NCBI GenBank assembly: GCA_020249045.1
Contig: JADCGK010000140.1
Coordinates: 1 to 63,772, forward strand
DNA: 63,772 bases
Reading direction: 5' to 3'
Source of the DNA: Azospirillum sp.
Lineage (GTDB): Bacteria > Pseudomonadota > Alphaproteobacteria > CACIAM-22H2
Below the pieces are notes generated by a model. That model made no database searches and was not told where the DNA came from. It worked only from the letters and a program-made list of their open reading frames with translations. The translations under genes were made by a program, and so were the position numbers. Below are positions 7,589 to 18,035 of this stretch, piece after piece (position 1 is the first letter of the stretch; every line of letters starts with the position of its first letter).

Positions 7589-8578
7589 TCAGCGCGTCAA
7601 GCTCCACTCGGAATCCTGCGGGAAGTGGCGCGCGACGAACCGGTAGGTCGTGCGCACAAGCCGGTCGACGCGGCCTTCGCGTTCCATCGGTACGTTCTTC
7701 CAGGCGGGCAGGATGTCGTCCCACAGCATGAAGCGCTGGTGCAGGTCGTCGCGCTGATCGCGGATGTAGCCGATGACTTCCGGCAGGCGCTTGAGCACGT
7801 TGAACACCTCGCCGGTGTTCGCGTCGATCTGCAGCAGGATGTTCGCGATGTCGTCGACCGGTTTCTTCATCAGGATGCGGATCCGGCCGATCTCCTCCTG
7901 GACGCCGCGCTCGCGCTTGTAGGCGAGAAAAAGGACGTTGAAGCCCGAATAAAGCTTCTGGATGTCGGCGTAGCGTTCGCGCAAGGCTTCGATGTAGGCG
8001 CTTTCCTTGGCGAGCTGTTCGATCTTGTCGACGACCTGGTTCTTGTTGGCGCGGCCCAGCCCCAGTTTTTCGGCCAGCAATTCGAAGGCTTCCTGGACCT
8101 TCTTCTTGGTCTCGGGATTGTTGGCCATCGCTTCGAGTTGGTGCGCGTCGCCGAATTCGACCGGCTTGCCGGACATCCACGAAATGATCGACATCGAGAT
8201 GCGCGCATTGGCGCGCGCGACGTGGTGCGGCTCCACGCGCCAGGATGCCGTGCCGTCCAGGATCTCGGCCGGGATCGAATCGCCGGGCTCGATCCGCTTC
8301 ACGTACTTCATCGATTTTTGGACGACGTCGAGGAGCTTGGAGTCCTCGCTGTCCTTCTCGATCTTGAACTGGACCAGCACCGCGTCCAGCGGAACGGCCG
8401 CCATGATGTCGCCCAGCGGAACGTGCAGGCACACCGTATCGCCGTCCTTGCCGAATCCGAAATACGCCCCCTTCACCTGGAAGACGGCGTGATCGAACGC
8501 AAAATGCTTGCTCTTGTCCGCCTTTTTCGGCGGCGGAAGCTCGGCAGGCGGTTCGTTCTTGGTTGCGGCGTCGGTCAT
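7589..8578 (-). CDS. Conserved-looking hypothetical protein with helical core
   Basis: A 329-residue soluble protein I do not recognise. It begins with an acidic, proline- and lysine-rich tail (PPAELPPPKKADKSKH), then a beta-rich segment (FAFDHAVFQVKGAYFGFG, VCLHVPLGDIMAAVPL) and a long helical middle with heptad-like stretches (LGRANKNQVVDKIEQLAKES, LRERYADIQKLYSGF). It ends with tryptophan-rich HQRFMLWDDILPAWKNVPM and RHFPQDSEWSLTR. There is no signal peptide, TM helix or known catalytic motif. Codon use and GC match the neighbours, so it is a real gene rather than an acquisition. It is monocistronic, convergent with the aminopeptidase. Confidence 0.72.
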   Translation of the reverse strand: MTDAATKNEPPAELPPPKKADKSKHFAFDHAVFQVKGAYFGFGKDGDTVCLHVPLGDIMAAVPLDAVLVQFKIEKDSEDSKLLDVVQKSMKYVKRIEPGDSIPAEILDGTASWRVEPHHVARANARISMSIISWMSGKPVEFGDAHQLEAMANNPETKKKVQEAFELLAEKLGLGRANKNQVVDKIEQLAKESAYIEALRERYADIQKLYSGFNVLFLAYKRERGVQEEIGRIRILMKKPVDDIANILLQIDANTGEVFNVLKRLPEVIGYIRDQRDDLHQRFMLWDDILPAWKNVPMEREGRVDRLVRTTYRFVARHFPQDSEWSLTR

Positions 8579-8672
8579 CTGCGTAACTTAGGCGATTCCC
8601 GGACGGGATATCACACTCCGGGGAAGGGTGAACCTATCGTCTTTGCTTACCACGGCGCAATGCCGTCGTCAG

Positions 8673-9602
8673 TCAATATCCCTGGCCCCGATCGACGAGG
8701 TTTCGCAACGGTTTTCCGTTCAAAAATGCGCGAACGTTTTCGACCACTTGCGGCGCCGCGGTGGCGGGGTTGGTGAGACTCGCGATATGCGGCGTGATCT
8801 CGATTTTGGGATGCCGCCAGAACGGATGGATCGCGGGCAGCGGTTCGGGATCGGTCACGTCGAGAAGCGCGTAGGCGACCGGTCCGGAGTCCAACGCCGC
8901 GACCAAGTCGGCCGCGACGACATGCCCGCCGCGCGCGATGTTGATCAGCGCCGATCCTTGCGGCATCGCGGCGAACGCCTCGGCGTTCAGGATCCCGCGC
9001 GTCGCGTCGGTCAACGGCAAGACGCAGACCAGGATGTCCGTGCGCGCGAGGAAAGGCTTCCAGCCGGCCGCGCCGGCGAACATTTCAAGGCCTTCGGGCC
9101 CGTCTCCCGACCGCGACCAACCCGCGACGGCGAAGCCCAGGCCCGCGAGCGCGCGCGCGACCGCCCCACCGATCTCGCCCACGCCGGCAACGCCCACGCG
9201 GGTCGATTTCGTGTCGGGTGCGGGCAGCGGGCGCCACTCGCCCGCGCGTTGGAAGGATTCGTACTGGCGCATCTGCCGGTGATGGCGCAGCGCGCCGTAG
9301 ATCGCGTATTCGACCATCCCGTCGGTCAGCGACGGATCCACCAGGCGCACGAACGGAACGTGCGCGGGGAAGTGCGGGTCGCCGACGATGTGATCGATGC
9401 CCGCGCCGAGCGAGGAGACGAGCTTGAGGTTCGGATACCGCGCGAGTTCGCCGGGCGGATACTTCCAGACCAGCGCGAAATCGATCGCGGCCGGATCGGG
9501 CACGTCGGGCCACTGGACGAATTCGAGCTCGGGCGCGAGTTTGGCGAATTGCGCGCGCCACGCCTCGGCGCGGTCGGCACCCGAAAGGAAAAGAAGTTTC
9601 AC
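8673..9602 (-). CDS. ghrA: D-2-hydroxyacid dehydrogenase, GhrA-like (glyoxylate/hydroxypyruvate reductase)
   Basis: A 309-residue NAD(P)-dependent dehydrogenase. It shows SSLGAGIDHI in the catalytic domain, GVAGVGEIGGAVARAL as the dinucleotide fold, NIARGGHVV with the catalytic Arg, a DPEPLP Glu segment and PHIAS with the catalytic His. This arrangement and length fit GhrA-type glyoxylate/hydroxypyruvate reductases, though another 2-keto acid is possible. It starts with GTG overlapping the YejF stop as GTGA, so it is co-translated with the peptide transporter. Linking peptide import to a 2-ketoacid reductase is unusual and not explained by the sequence. Confidence 0.8.
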   Translation of the reverse strand: MKLLFLSGADRAEAWRAQFAKLAPELEFVQWPDVPDPAAIDFALVWKYPPGELARYPNLKLVSSLGAGIDHIVGDPHFPAHVPFVRLVDPSLTDGMVEYAIYGALRHHRQMRQYESFQRAGEWRPLPAPDTKSTRVGVAGVGEIGGAVARALAGLGFAVAGWSRSGDGPEGLEMFAGAAGWKPFLARTDILVCVLPLTDATRGILNAEAFAAMPQGSALINIARGGHVVAADLVAALDSGPVAYALLDVTDPEPLPAIHPFWRHPKIEITPHIASLTNPATAAPQVVENVRAFLNGKPLRNLVDRGQGY

Positions 9603-11239
9603 GTCCGCACTCCTGCGTCTTCGACCACGCGGTGCTCGAAGGCCGCGGCCATCAACGCCTTCGTATAGGCCGCCTGCGGGGCGTCGAAAACCCGCGCCGC
9701 CGGGCCGTGTTCGACCGCTTTGCCGTCCTTCATCACGAGCACGTCGTCGGCCAGCGCTCGCACGACCTTCAGATCGTGGCTGATGAACACGTAGGCGAGG
9801 CCGTAGCGCGCCTGGAGTTCGCGCAGAAGATCCACGATCTGCGCCTGCACCGACATGTCCAGCGCCGACGTCGGCTCGTCCAGCACGACCAATTTGGGCT
9901 TCAGCACCAATGCGCGCGCGATCGCGATGCGCTGGCGCTGTCCGCCGGAGAATTCGTGCGGATAGCGATGGCGCGTCGCGGGGTCCAGCCGCACTTCTTC
10001 GAGGGCGGCGACCACGCGCGCGTCGCGCGAAGCGGCGTCGAGTCCGGGCTCGTGGATCGCCAAGCCCTCGGCCACGATCTCGGCGATCGACAGGCGCGGG
10101 CTGAGCGAGCCGTAGGGATCCTGGAAAACGATCTGCATTTCCTTGCGCAGCGGGCGCAACGCGCCGCCGCGCAACGCGGCGATGTCCCGGCCGTCGAACT
10201 CGATGGCGCCTTCGGCGCGTTCCAGACGCAGCAAGGCGAGACCGAGCGTGGTCTTGCCCGATCCCGATTCGCCGACCACGCCGAGGGTATGCCCGGCCTT
10301 CAGCGTCACGTTGATGCCGTCCACGGCCTTCACATGTCCGACCGTGCGGCGGAAAACGCCGGCCTTGATCGGGAACCACACCCGAATGTCGCGTCCCGCG
10401 AGCACGACCCGCGCCGCCGGGTCGCGCGCGACGACGGCCCCCTTGGGCTCGGCCGCGAGCAGATGGCGCGTGTAGTCGTGGGACGGGGCGGCGAAAACGT
10501 CGGCGACCGGCCCCGCCTCGACCGCGCGGCCCTTGTTCATCACGACCACGCGATGGGCGAGGCGGCGCACGATACCCAGATCGTGGGTGATGAACAGTAT
10601 CGCCATGCCGAGCTTGGCCTGCAGTTCCTTGAGCAGCTTGAGCAGCTGGGCCTGGATCGTCACGTCCACAGCCGTGGTGGGTTCGTCGGCGATCAGGATG
10701 TCGGGTTCGTTGGCCAGCGCCATCGCGATCATCACGCGTTGGCGCTGACCGCCGGAAAGCTGGTGCGGATAGGCATCGAGGCGCTTTCTCGCCTGTTCGC
10801 CCAAGCCCACGAGTTCCAGCAATTCGACGATCCGCGCGCGCGCGGCGTCCGCGGACAGGCCCTTGTGGATCAGCAGCGCTTCGCCGATCTGCTTTTCGAT
10901 CGTGTGGAGCGGATTGAGCGAGGTCATCGGCTCCTGGAAGATCATGGCGATCCGGTTGCCGCGCACTTGGCGCAACACGGCTTCGCCCGCGCCCAGCAAT
11001 TCCTCCCCCCGGAAGCGGATCGACCCGGACGGGTGCGAGGCGAGCGGATACGGCAGCAATTGCAGGATCGACAGCGCGCTGACCGACTTGCCCGAGCCGG
11101 ACTCGCCGACGATCGCGAGCGTCTCGCCGCGCCGCAGATCGAACGACAGCCGATCGACGGCCAGGAACTTGCGTCCGCCGCCGGCGTCGAACCGGACCGA
11201 AAGATCGCGCACCGCCAGCAAGGGGGCTTCCGCCGTCAT
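9599..11239 (-). CDS. yejF: Peptide/microcin C-type ABC transporter, fused double ATPase
   Basis: A 546-residue cytoplasmic ATPase with two nucleotide-binding domains in tandem. Both Walker A sites read GESGSGKS/T, both signature motifs are LSGGQRQR or FSGGQRQR, and both Walker B segments are followed by ADEPTT or LDEPTS with an H-loop. The double-domain format is that of YejF and GsiA. It overlaps the upstream permease by 4 nt (ATGA) and completes a yejA-yejB-yejE-yejF set. The system imports oligopeptides; in enterobacteria it is the microcin C route. The substrate in this organism is inferred by homology. Confidence 0.9.
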   Translation of the reverse strand: MTAEAPLLAVRDLSVRFDAGGGRKFLAVDRLSFDLRRGETLAIVGESGSGKSVSALSILQLLPYPLASHPSGSIRFRGEELLGAGEAVLRQVRGNRIAMIFQEPMTSLNPLHTIEKQIGEALLIHKGLSADAARARIVELLELVGLGEQARKRLDAYPHQLSGGQRQRVMIAMALANEPDILIADEPTTAVDVTIQAQLLKLLKELQAKLGMAILFITHDLGIVRRLAHRVVVMNKGRAVEAGPVADVFAAPSHDYTRHLLAAEPKGAVVARDPAARVVLAGRDIRVWFPIKAGVFRRTVGHVKAVDGINVTLKAGHTLGVVGESGSGKTTLGLALLRLERAEGAIEFDGRDIAALRGGALRPLRKEMQIVFQDPYGSLSPRLSIAEIVAEGLAIHEPGLDAASRDARVVAALEEVRLDPATRHRYPHEFSGGQRQRIAIARALVLKPKLVVLDEPTSALDMSVQAQIVDLLRELQARYGLAYVFISHDLKVVRALADDVLVMKDGKAVEHGPAARVFDAPQAAYTKALMAAAFEHRVVEDAGVRT

Positions 11240-12285
11240 CGGGTCTCCACCTTGAACGTCTTGCGCGGGTCGAAGGCGTCGCGCACCGCCTCGCCCACGA
11301 AGATCAGCAGCGACAGCATGATCGCCAGGATAAAGAACGCGGTCAGCCCGAGCCAAGGCGCGTTCAGGTTCGATTTGCCCTGCGACAGCAATTCCCCCAG
11401 CGAGGGCGAGCCGGGCGGCAGACCGAAGCCGAGAAAATCGAGCGAGGTCAGCGCCACGACCGAGCCCGACAGGATGAAGGGCATGAAGGTCAGCGTCGCG
11501 ACCATCGCGTTGGGCAGGACGTGGCGGAACATGACCGACGCGTCCGAAGCGCCCAATGCTTTGGCCGCGCGCACGTAGTCGAAGTTCCGCGCGCGCAGGA
11601 ACTCCGCGCGTACGACGCCCACCAGGCCCATCCATTGGAAAAGCAGCAACAGGCCGAGCAGCCACCAGAAATTCGGTTCCACGAACGCCGCGAGGATGAT
11701 GAGCATGTAAAGCTGGGGCAGACCGTCCCAAATCTCGATGAAACGCTGGAACAGCAGATCGACCCAGCCGCCGTAATAGCCCTGCACCGCACCCGCGATC
11801 ACGCCGACGATCGACGACAGGATGGTCAGCGTCAGCCCGAACAGCACCGAGATCCGGAAGCCGTAGATCAGCCGCGCGGCGACGTCCCGGCCCTGGTCGT
11901 CGGTGCCGAGCCAATTGACGGCCGACGGCGGCGCCGGTGCCGGCACGGGCAGATCCAGATTGACGGTCCGGTACGAGAACTCGATCGCCGGCCACAGCAA
12001 CCAGCCTTTGGCGTCGATCAGCGCCTTGACCTCGGGGTCGCGGTAGTCGGCTTCGGTTTCGAACTCGCCGCCGAAGGCGGTTTCGGGGTAGGCCACGAAC
12101 ACCGGGAAATGCGGCCTGCCTTCGTACATCACCAGAATGGGCCGGTCGTTCGCGATGATCTCCGCGAACAGCGACAGCACGAACAGCGCGAGGAAAATCC
12201 AGAACGACCAATAGCCCCGCCGGTTCGCCTTGAAGTTGGCGAGGCGGCGGCGGTTCAGCGGCGACAGGCGCTCGGCGAAGGCCAT
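11236..12285 (-). CDS. yejE: Peptide ABC transporter permease YejE
   Basis: A 349-residue inner-membrane permease. A first TM helix (YWSFWIFLALFVLSLFAEII) is followed by a long periplasmic segment typical of YejE, with FGGEFETEADYRDPEV and NWLGTDDQGRDV, then five more helices. The EAA-loop ATPase contact is around YVRAAKALGASDASVMFRHVLPN. It overlaps yejB by one base and yejF by four. The start ATG follows directly from the yejB stop (TGATG), and the N-terminal sequence LSPLNRRRLANFKANRRG matches the family. Confidence 0.9.
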   Translation of the reverse strand: MAFAERLSPLNRRRLANFKANRRGYWSFWIFLALFVLSLFAEIIANDRPILVMYEGRPHFPVFVAYPETAFGGEFETEADYRDPEVKALIDAKGWLLWPAIEFSYRTVNLDLPVPAPAPPSAVNWLGTDDQGRDVAARLIYGFRISVLFGLTLTILSSIVGVIAGAVQGYYGGWVDLLFQRFIEIWDGLPQLYMLIILAAFVEPNFWWLLGLLLLFQWMGLVGVVRAEFLRARNFDYVRAAKALGASDASVMFRHVLPNAMVATLTFMPFILSGSVVALTSLDFLGFGLPPGSPSLGELLSQGKSNLNAPWLGLTAFFILAIMLSLLIFVGEAVRDAFDPRKTFKVETR

Positions 12286-13391
12286 CAGCCGCGGCCCTCG
12301 AAGTCGATGCGCGGATCGACGAAGGTGTAGGTCAGGTCCGACACGATCTTCATCGCCAGCCCCAGCAGCGTGAAGAAATAGAGCGTGGCGAACATCAGCG
12401 GATAGTCGCGGTTGATCGCGGCCTCGAAGCCGAGCAGGCCCAGGCCGTCCAGGCCGAAGATGATCTCGATCAGCAGCGAGCCGGTGAAGAAGATCGACAC
12501 GAACGCGCCCGGAAACCCCGCGATGACGATCAGCATCGCGTTGCGGAAGACGTGGCCGTACAGCACGCGGTTCTCGGCCAAGCCCTTGGCGCGGGCGGTG
12601 ACGACGTATTGCTTGCCGATCTCGTCCAGGAACGAATTCTTGGTCAGCATCGTCAGGCCCGCGAAGCCGCCGATCACCATCGCGAAGACCGGCAACGCCA
12701 TGTGCCACAGGTAATCGACGATCAGCGCCGGCCACGACAGATCGCGCCAATCGTCCGACACCATGCCGCGCAAGGGAAACCAGTCGAGAAACCGCCCTCC
12801 CGCGAACAGCACGATCAGAAGGATCGCGAACAGGAAGCTGGGGATCGCGTAGCCGACGATGATGGCCCCCGACGTCCATACGTCGAAGCGCGACCCGTCC
12901 TTGATCGCCTTGCGTATGCCCAGCGGAATCGAGATCAGGTAGACGAGCAGCGTCGTCCATAGGCCGAGCGATATCGACACCGGCATTTTCTCGACGACCA
13001 GATCGACGACCGGCCGGTCCTTGAAGAACGACCGGCCGAAATCGAAGGTCAGGAACTTGACCATCATCGCCCCGAAGCGTTCGAGGGGCGGCTTGTCGAA
13101 GCCGAACTCCCGTTCGAGTTCGGCGATCAGTGCCGGATCGATGCCTTGGGCGCCGCGGTATTGGTGGCCGGACCCGCGCGATTCCGCCTGGCCTTGCGGT
13201 CGGCCTTGGGTTTCCGAACCGCCGGTGCCGGAAATGCGCTGGGTGGCGTCGGTCGACAATCCGCGCATCTCGGCCAGGATCACGTCGATCGGCCCGCCGG
13301 GGGCGGCTTGGATGATCGCGAAATTGACGATCATGATGCCCAGCAGCGTGGGCACGATCAGCAGCAGGCGTCGGAGGAGATAGGCGCCCAT
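12285..13391 (-). CDS. yejB: Peptide ABC transporter permease YejB
   Basis: A 368-residue inner-membrane permease closely following the known YejB pattern. It opens with [19 protein letters not shown] and has a hydrophilic insert after TM1 (about residues 45-80, rich in Gly, Gln and Ser) that is also present in E. coli YejB. The [17 protein letters not shown] segment and the EAA loop [25 protein letters not shown] follow, and it closes with [12 protein letters not shown]. It pairs with YejE to form the channel. It sits 7 bp after yejA in the operon. Confidence 0.92.
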   Translation of the reverse strand: MGAYLLRRLLLIVPTLLGIMIVNFAIIQAAPGGPIDVILAEMRGLSTDATQRISGTGGSETQGRPQGQAESRGSGHQYRGAQGIDPALIAELEREFGFDKPPLERFGAMMVKFLTFDFGRSFFKDRPVVDLVVEKMPVSISLGLWTTLLVYLISIPLGIRKAIKDGSRFDVWTSGAIIVGYAIPSFLFAILLIVLFAGGRFLDWFPLRGMVSDDWRDLSWPALIVDYLWHMALPVFAMVIGGFAGLTMLTKNSFLDEIGKQYVVTARAKGLAENRVLYGHVFRNAMLIVIAGFPGAFVSIFFTGSLLIEIIFGLDGLGLLGFEAAINRDYPLMFATLYFFTLLGLAMKIVSDLTYTFVDPRIDFEGRG

Positions 13392-13398
13392 CGCGGCG

Positions 13399-15240
13399 TC
13401 AGCGCGGACGGCGCGCGCGCAGATTGGCGTCGCGCTGGGGATCGACCCACCAGCTGGTCCAATCGAAGCCGTTCTTGGCGTTGGTTTCGGGCCAGCCGAA
13501 GCGGTCCCATGCGGCGACGCGGTCGACCGCGACGTACCAATTGGGGATCACCCAATGGCCCCATTGCAGAACGCGGTCGAGCGCGCGCACGCGCTGGACG
13601 AGCGACGCCCGGTCCGGCGCGGCGATCAGAAGTTCGACCAGTTCGTCGATCGCCGGATCCTTGATGCCCGCGTAGTTGCGCGAGGCCTTCTGGTCGGCCT
13701 TCACCGACGACCAATAGTCGCGCTGTTCGTTGCCGGGGGACTCCGATTGACCGAACGTCGTCAGGATCACGTCGAAGTCGAAATCGTCGACGCGGTTCTG
13801 GAACTGCGCGACGTCCACGGGGCGGATGCGCGCGGCGATTCCCAGGCGTTCGAGGTTCTGGATGAACGGCGTCAGGATGCGCTCGAACGCCGTCTGGCCC
13901 TGCGGCAGAAGGAACTCGAACGACATCTGCCGGCCCGAGGCGTCGACCAGCTTGCCGTCCGCCACCCGCCAGCCGGCTTCGCGCAGGATGCGCGTGGCCT
14001 CGCGCAAGCCCGCGCGGTTCTGCGGCGTGCCGTCGGATCTGGGCGGGTTGTATTCGGTCGTGAACACCTCCGCCGGCACGCGGTCGCGCAAGCGGTTCAG
14101 GATCTCCAATTCCTCGCCCTGGGGCAGGCCGCGCGCGGCCAATTCGCTGTTGTCGAAATAGCTGCGCGTGCGGACATAGGCGTCGAAGAACAGGTTCTTG
14201 TTCGACCATTCGAAGTCGAAGGCGTGGGCCAGCGCCTGGCGCACGCGGCGGTCGTCGAAGGGCTTGCGGCGCGAATTCATCACGAAGCCCTGCATCCCGG
14301 CCACGCGCGTTTCGGGGATTTCGAGCTTGCGGAACAGCCCCGCGCGCAGCGCGTCGGTCTCGTAGCCGGTGGCCCATTGGCGCGCCGTGTTTTCGACCTT
14401 CAGGTCGTAGGCGCCGGCCAGGAACGCCTCGTGGGCGACTTGCGCGTCGCGATACCAATCGTAGCGCAGCGTGTCGAAGTTGTAGCGGCCGCGGTTGGGC
14501 GGCAGGTCGCGCGCCCAATGGTCGGCGACCCTGCGGAGAGTCATCGACCTTCCGAGTTCGAAATTCTCGATGCGATAGGGGCCCGAACCGAGCGGCGCTT
14601 CGGTCAGCGGACGCTCGAAATCGCGGCCCTCCCACCATTTGCGCGCGAGGACGGGCGCCTGGCCGACGATGAGGGCGAGTTCGCGGTTCTCGCCGTTGCG
14701 GAACACGAAGCGCACCTTTCGCGGGCCGGTCTTCTCCACGCGCACGACGTCGCCGTAGTAGGACCGGTAGAAAGGTCGGCCTTTGGCCTTCAGCGTTTCG
14801 AACGTCCAGATCACGTCTTCGGGTTCGATGGCGCTGCCGTCGTGGAAGCGCGCCTCCGCGCGCAGCTCGAATTCGACCCACGACCGGTCGGCGGGCGTTT
14901 CGACCGTCCGGCAGATCAGGCAGTACATCGTGAACGGCTCGTCGTCCGAACTGACCATCAGCGTTTCGACGGTCAACCCGACCAGCCCCGTGGCGGTGCC
15001 GCGGATGATCCACGGGTTCAGGCTGTCGAATGTGCCGATCGCATGGAAGCGCACGTCCCCGCCTTTGGGCGCGTTGGGATTGACGTGGGCGAAGTTGCGA
15101 TAATCGGCGGGGTACTTGATGTCGCCGTGCATGGCGATGGCGTGGCGCGGCCCCGTGCCGGGCGCCAACGGCGCTTGCTGGGCGAAAGCGGGGGTGGCGA
15201 GCGCGAGGCTCAGCAGGGCGGCGGCGGCGAAGTCACGCAT
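13399..15240 (-). CDS. yejA: Periplasmic peptide-binding protein YejA
   Basis: A 613-residue family 5 solute-binding protein feeding YejBEF. A Sec signal peptide is clear ([22 protein letters not shown], cleaved after AFA). The mature part carries the YejA-type [12 protein letters not shown] and [13 protein letters not shown]-like start and the usual [21 protein letters not shown] domain. I chose the ATG three codons inside a GTG, because the GGAG site sits correctly for the ATG and too close to the GTG. Free cysteines C-L-I-C near residue 107 are a small oddity. It is the first gene of yejABEF-ghrA. Confidence 0.9.
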   Translation of the reverse strand: MRDFAAAALLSLALATPAFAQQAPLAPGTGPRHAIAMHGDIKYPADYRNFAHVNPNAPKGGDVRFHAIGTFDSLNPWIIRGTATGLVGLTVETLMVSSDDEPFTMYCLICRTVETPADRSWVEFELRAEARFHDGSAIEPEDVIWTFETLKAKGRPFYRSYYGDVVRVEKTGPRKVRFVFRNGENRELALIVGQAPVLARKWWEGRDFERPLTEAPLGSGPYRIENFELGRSMTLRRVADHWARDLPPNRGRYNFDTLRYDWYRDAQVAHEAFLAGAYDLKVENTARQWATGYETDALRAGLFRKLEIPETRVAGMQGFVMNSRRKPFDDRRVRQALAHAFDFEWSNKNLFFDAYVRTRSYFDNSELAARGLPQGEELEILNRLRDRVPAEVFTTEYNPPRSDGTPQNRAGLREATRILREAGWRVADGKLVDASGRQMSFEFLLPQGQTAFERILTPFIQNLERLGIAARIRPVDVAQFQNRVDDFDFDVILTTFGQSESPGNEQRDYWSSVKADQKASRNYAGIKDPAIDELVELLIAAPDRASLVQRVRALDRVLQWGHWVIPNWYVAVDRVAAWDRFGWPETNAKNGFDWTSWWVDPQRDANLRARRPR

Positions 15241-15322
15241 CGGCGGCACTCTCCGGCAACGGGGGCGGGCGCCAGTTTACAGGTCGGCGCGCCGGGCAGT
15301 AGGCCAAATATGGGCGCCCGCG

Positions 15323-16105
15323 TCACGCCGCCAAGAGGGCGCGCGCCGGTTCCTGCAGCCGGGGGTCGCCCGCGGCGATGACGCGCCCGTCGGTGTCGAG
15401 CGTGACCTTGCCGCCCCGCCAATCGAGGATCGTGCCGCCGGCGTTTTCGATCACCGGCACCAGCGCCACGATGTCGTAGATGCCGAGCCCGGCCTCGACG
15501 ACGAGGTCGACATGACCCGAGGCGAGCAGCCCGTAGGCGTAGCAATCGCAAACATGCATCGGCCGCTTCACCGCCTTGCGCAGCCGGTCCATGCCCGCGA
15601 ACGTCGTCGCCCCGGACAGCGGCGCTTGGCTGTAGAGCGCGGCCTTGCCCAGTTCGGGGCAGGCGCGCGCGCGGGCCGGGAAATCCGCCCCCGTCCGGTC
15701 GCGGAACACCGTGGGGTGGCCGTCGGCCCCGACCCAGCGTTCGCCCAAGCCCGGGCATTCGATCACGCCCAGCGCCGGCGCGCCGTCGACCGCAAGGCCC
15801 ACCAGCGTGCCGAAGACCGGGTTGCCGCTGATGAAGGCCTTGGTCCCGTCGATGGGATCGAGCACCCAAACCCGCGAAGCCCCAGGGCGGTCCTTGCCGA
15901 ATTCCTCGCCGATCACGCCATCCTGCGGCCGCTCCTTGGCGATCAGGTCGCGCATCACGCGCTCGGCTTCGCGGTCGGCGATGGTGACGGGCGACGTGTC
16001 GTCCTTGTCGTCGATCGCGACCGGGGTGCGGAAATACTGGCGCGCGATCTTGGCGGCGGCGTCGGCCAGACGATGGGCGAAGGCGATATCGGCGGCGGAA
16101 ATCAT
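15323..16105 (-). CDS. hisN: Histidinol-phosphatase, inositol-monophosphatase type
   Basis: A 260-residue Mg-dependent phosphatase. Metal-site residues are E67/E68 (GEEFG) and D83-P-I-D86-G, followed by the HisN-like TKAFISGNPVFGTLVGLA. The SPVTIADREAE motif lies at residues 38-48. The FISG-GTLVGL pattern favours HisN, the last dephosphorylation step of histidine synthesis, over inositol monophosphatase or CysQ. Start chosen at MISAADIAFAH; a longer frame adds residues unlike the family. No other his gene is nearby, which is normal for hisN in alphaproteobacteria. Confidence 0.82.
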   Translation of the reverse strand: MISAADIAFAHRLADAAAKIARQYFRTPVAIDDKDDTSPVTIADREAERVMRDLIAKERPQDGVIGEEFGKDRPGASRVWVLDPIDGTKAFISGNPVFGTLVGLAVDGAPALGVIECPGLGERWVGADGHPTVFRDRTGADFPARARACPELGKAALYSQAPLSGATTFAGMDRLRKAVKRPMHVCDCYAYGLLASGHVDLVVEAGLGIYDIVALVPVIENAGGTILDWRGGKVTLDTDGRVIAAGDPRLQEPARALLAA

Positions 16106-16141
16106 GACGGCGCGCACTATGACTCTTGCGTGACGGTCGCT

Positions 16142-16176
16142 CAAACGAAAATCCCGGGCCCTCGGGGCCCGGGATT
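16142..16176 (-). terminator. Intrinsic terminator after hbd
   Basis: A perfect 12-bp inverted repeat (arms 16150-16161 and 16165-16176, loop TCG) followed on the minus strand by TTTTCGTTT. It lies about 20 bp after the hbd stop and closes the etfB-etfA-hbd unit before hisN. Confidence 0.82.
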
Positions 16177-16195
16177 GGTGCGCGAAGACGGCGAT

Positions 16196-17071
16196 TCAGC
16201 GCGTCGGAACCGGCTTCGGCCCCGAATAATCGTAGAAGCCCCGCTTGGTCTTGCGGCCCAGCCAGCCGGCCTCGACGTACTTCACCAGCAGCGGGCAGGG
16301 GCGGTACTTGGAATCCGACAATCCGTCGTAGAGGACGTGCATGACCGCAAGGCAGGTGTCGAGGCCGATGAAATCCGCGAGTTCGAGCGGGCCCATCGGA
16401 TGGTTGGTGCCGAGCTTCATCGCCGTATCGATCGATTCGACCGAGCCCACGCCTTCGTACAGCGTGTAGACCGCCTCGTTGATCATCGGCAGGAGGATGC
16501 GGTTGACGATGAAGGCCGGAAAATCCTCGGCCGTGGCCGAGGTCTTGCCGAGCTTGGCGGTCAATTCCTTGACCGCTTCGTAGGTTTCGTTCGACGTCGC
16601 GATGCCGCGGATCAACTCCACCAGCTGCATGACCGGCACGGGGTTCATGAAGTGCATGCCCATGAACTTGGCCGCGCGGTCGGTGGAGGCTCCCAGTCGC
16701 GTGATCGAAATCGACGAGGTGTTGGAGGCGATCAGCGCCTCCTTCTTCAGCGCCGGGCACAGCTTCTTGAAGATCTCGCGCTTGATCGCTTCGTTTTCCG
16801 TCGCCGCCTCGATCACCAGATCGCAATCCCCGAAGATCGCGTAATCCGCCCCGGTCTTGATGCGGCCCAGCGCTTCGGCCTTGGCCGCTTCGGTCATGGC
16901 GCCCTTCTTGATCTGGCGGTCCATGTTGCCGGTGATCGTGGCGATCGCCTTGGGCAGCGAATCCGGGTTGGCGTCGAGCAGGCGCACGTCGAAGCCGCTT
17001 TGCGCGCAGACATGCGCGATGCCGTTGCCCATCTGGCCGGCGCCGACGACGCCGATGATCTGGATGCTCAC
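16196..17071 (-). CDS. hbd: 3-hydroxybutyryl-CoA dehydrogenase
   Basis: A 291-residue NAD-dependent dehydrogenase interconverting acetoacetyl-CoA and 3-hydroxybutyryl-CoA. The Rossmann motif [13 protein letters not shown] lies at about residues 8-20. Catalytic-site segments include [21 protein letters not shown] with the conserved His-Asn dyad, and the C-terminal [19 protein letters not shown] start, preceded by AAGGAGA at ideal spacing. It follows etfA by 18 bp, so electron-transfer flavoprotein and beta-oxidation-type steps are co-expressed; with the PHA depolymerase elsewhere in the window this fits 3-hydroxybutyrate turnover. Confidence 0.93.
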   Translation of the reverse strand: MSIQIIGVVGAGQMGNGIAHVCAQSGFDVRLLDANPDSLPKAIATITGNMDRQIKKGAMTEAAKAEALGRIKTGADYAIFGDCDLVIEAATENEAIKREIFKKLCPALKKEALIASNTSSISITRLGASTDRAAKFMGMHFMNPVPVMQLVELIRGIATSNETYEAVKELTAKLGKTSATAEDFPAFIVNRILLPMINEAVYTLYEGVGSVESIDTAMKLGTNHPMGPLELADFIGLDTCLAVMHVLYDGLSDSKYRPCPLLVKYVEAGWLGRKTKRGFYDYSGPKPVPTR

Positions 17072-17089
17072 GAGGGATTCTCCTTGGTT

Positions 17090-18034
17090 TTATTTCTTCG
17101 CCGGCAGGGCGGCGGTGAATTCCGGCACGAGCTTGAACAAATCGCCGACCAGGCCGAAATCGGCGACCTGGAAGATCGGCGCTTCCTCGTCCTTGTTGAT
17201 CGCGACGATGGTCTTGGAGGCGGACATGCCCGCCAGATGCTGGATGGCGCCCGAAATTCCGACGGCGACGTAAAGATCCGGGGCGACGACCTTGCCGGTC
17301 TGCCCGACCTGATAGTCGTTGGGCGCGTAGCCCGCGTCGACCGCCGCGCGCGAGGCACCCACGGCGGCACCCAGCTTGTCGGCCAGCGGCTCGATATAGG
17401 TCTTGAAGTTCTCGCCCGAGGCGAGGCCGCGCCCGCCCGAAACCACGATCCTGGCGGCGGTCAATTCGGGCCGCTCGGATTTGGTCAGTTCCTGGCCGAC
17501 GAACTTCGACAGGCCCGCATCCGCGGCGCCAGCGACGGCTTCGACGGCCGCGGCACCGCCTTCGGCCGGAGCGGCCGGAAAGGCGGTCGTGCGCACGGTC
17601 ACGACCTTGATCGCGTCCTTGGCGCGCACGGTGGCGAGCGCGTTGCCCGCGTAGATCGGGCGCACGAACGTGTCGGCGGCCTCCACGGCCACGACGTCGG
17701 AGATCTGCATGACGTCGAGCAACGCCGCGACGCGCGGAAACACGTTCTTGCCTTGTGCGGTTGCGGCGGCGACGACATGGCTGCGGCCGTGGGCGAGCTT
17801 GGCGACCAGCGGCGCCAGGTTTTCGGCCAGACCGTTGGCGAGCGCCGGGTCGTCGGCGTGCAGCACTTTGGCCACGCCCGCGATTTTGGCGGCCGCTTGG
17901 GCCGCCGCCGCACAACCCGAACCGGCGACGAGGACTTCGACGGGGCCGCCCATCTTGGCGGCCGCCGCGACGGCGTTGAGCGTGGCGGGCTTCAGGCCCG
18001 CGGCGTCGTGATCGGCGAGGACGAGGACGGACAT
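17090..18034 (-). CDS. etfA: Electron transfer flavoprotein alpha subunit
   Basis: A 314-residue FAD-binding alpha subunit. The N-terminal domain begins [19 protein letters not shown]. The C-terminal FAD domain contains the family signatures [41 protein letters not shown] and [20 protein letters not shown]. It receives electrons from acyl-CoA dehydrogenases and passes them to the quinone pool through ETF-QO, which is not in this window. It begins one base after the etfB stop, giving equal expression of both subunits, and leads into hbd. Confidence 0.95.
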   Translation of the reverse strand: MSVLVLADHDAAGLKPATLNAVAAAAKMGGPVEVLVAGSGCAAAAQAAAKIAGVAKVLHADDPALANGLAENLAPLVAKLAHGRSHVVAAATAQGKNVFPRVAALLDVMQISDVVAVEAADTFVRPIYAGNALATVRAKDAIKVVTVRTTAFPAAPAEGGAAAVEAVAGAADAGLSKFVGQELTKSERPELTAARIVVSGGRGLASGENFKTYIEPLADKLGAAVGASRAAVDAGYAPNDYQVGQTGKVVAPDLYVAVGISGAIQHLAGMSASKTIVAINKDEEAPIFQVADFGLVGDLFKLVPEFTAALPAKK

Positions 18035-18035
18035 C

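Noticed and set aside
7582-7598. Hairpin GACGCGC/GCGCGTC at the aminopeptidase end as a terminator
   Set aside because: No T-run on either strand; the arm also lies in coding sequence of the convergent gene, so it is kept only as a remark.
8579-8672. Promoter of the 329-residue protein (TTGACT)
   Set aside because: A TTGACT is present but no acceptable -10 lies 16-18 bp away.
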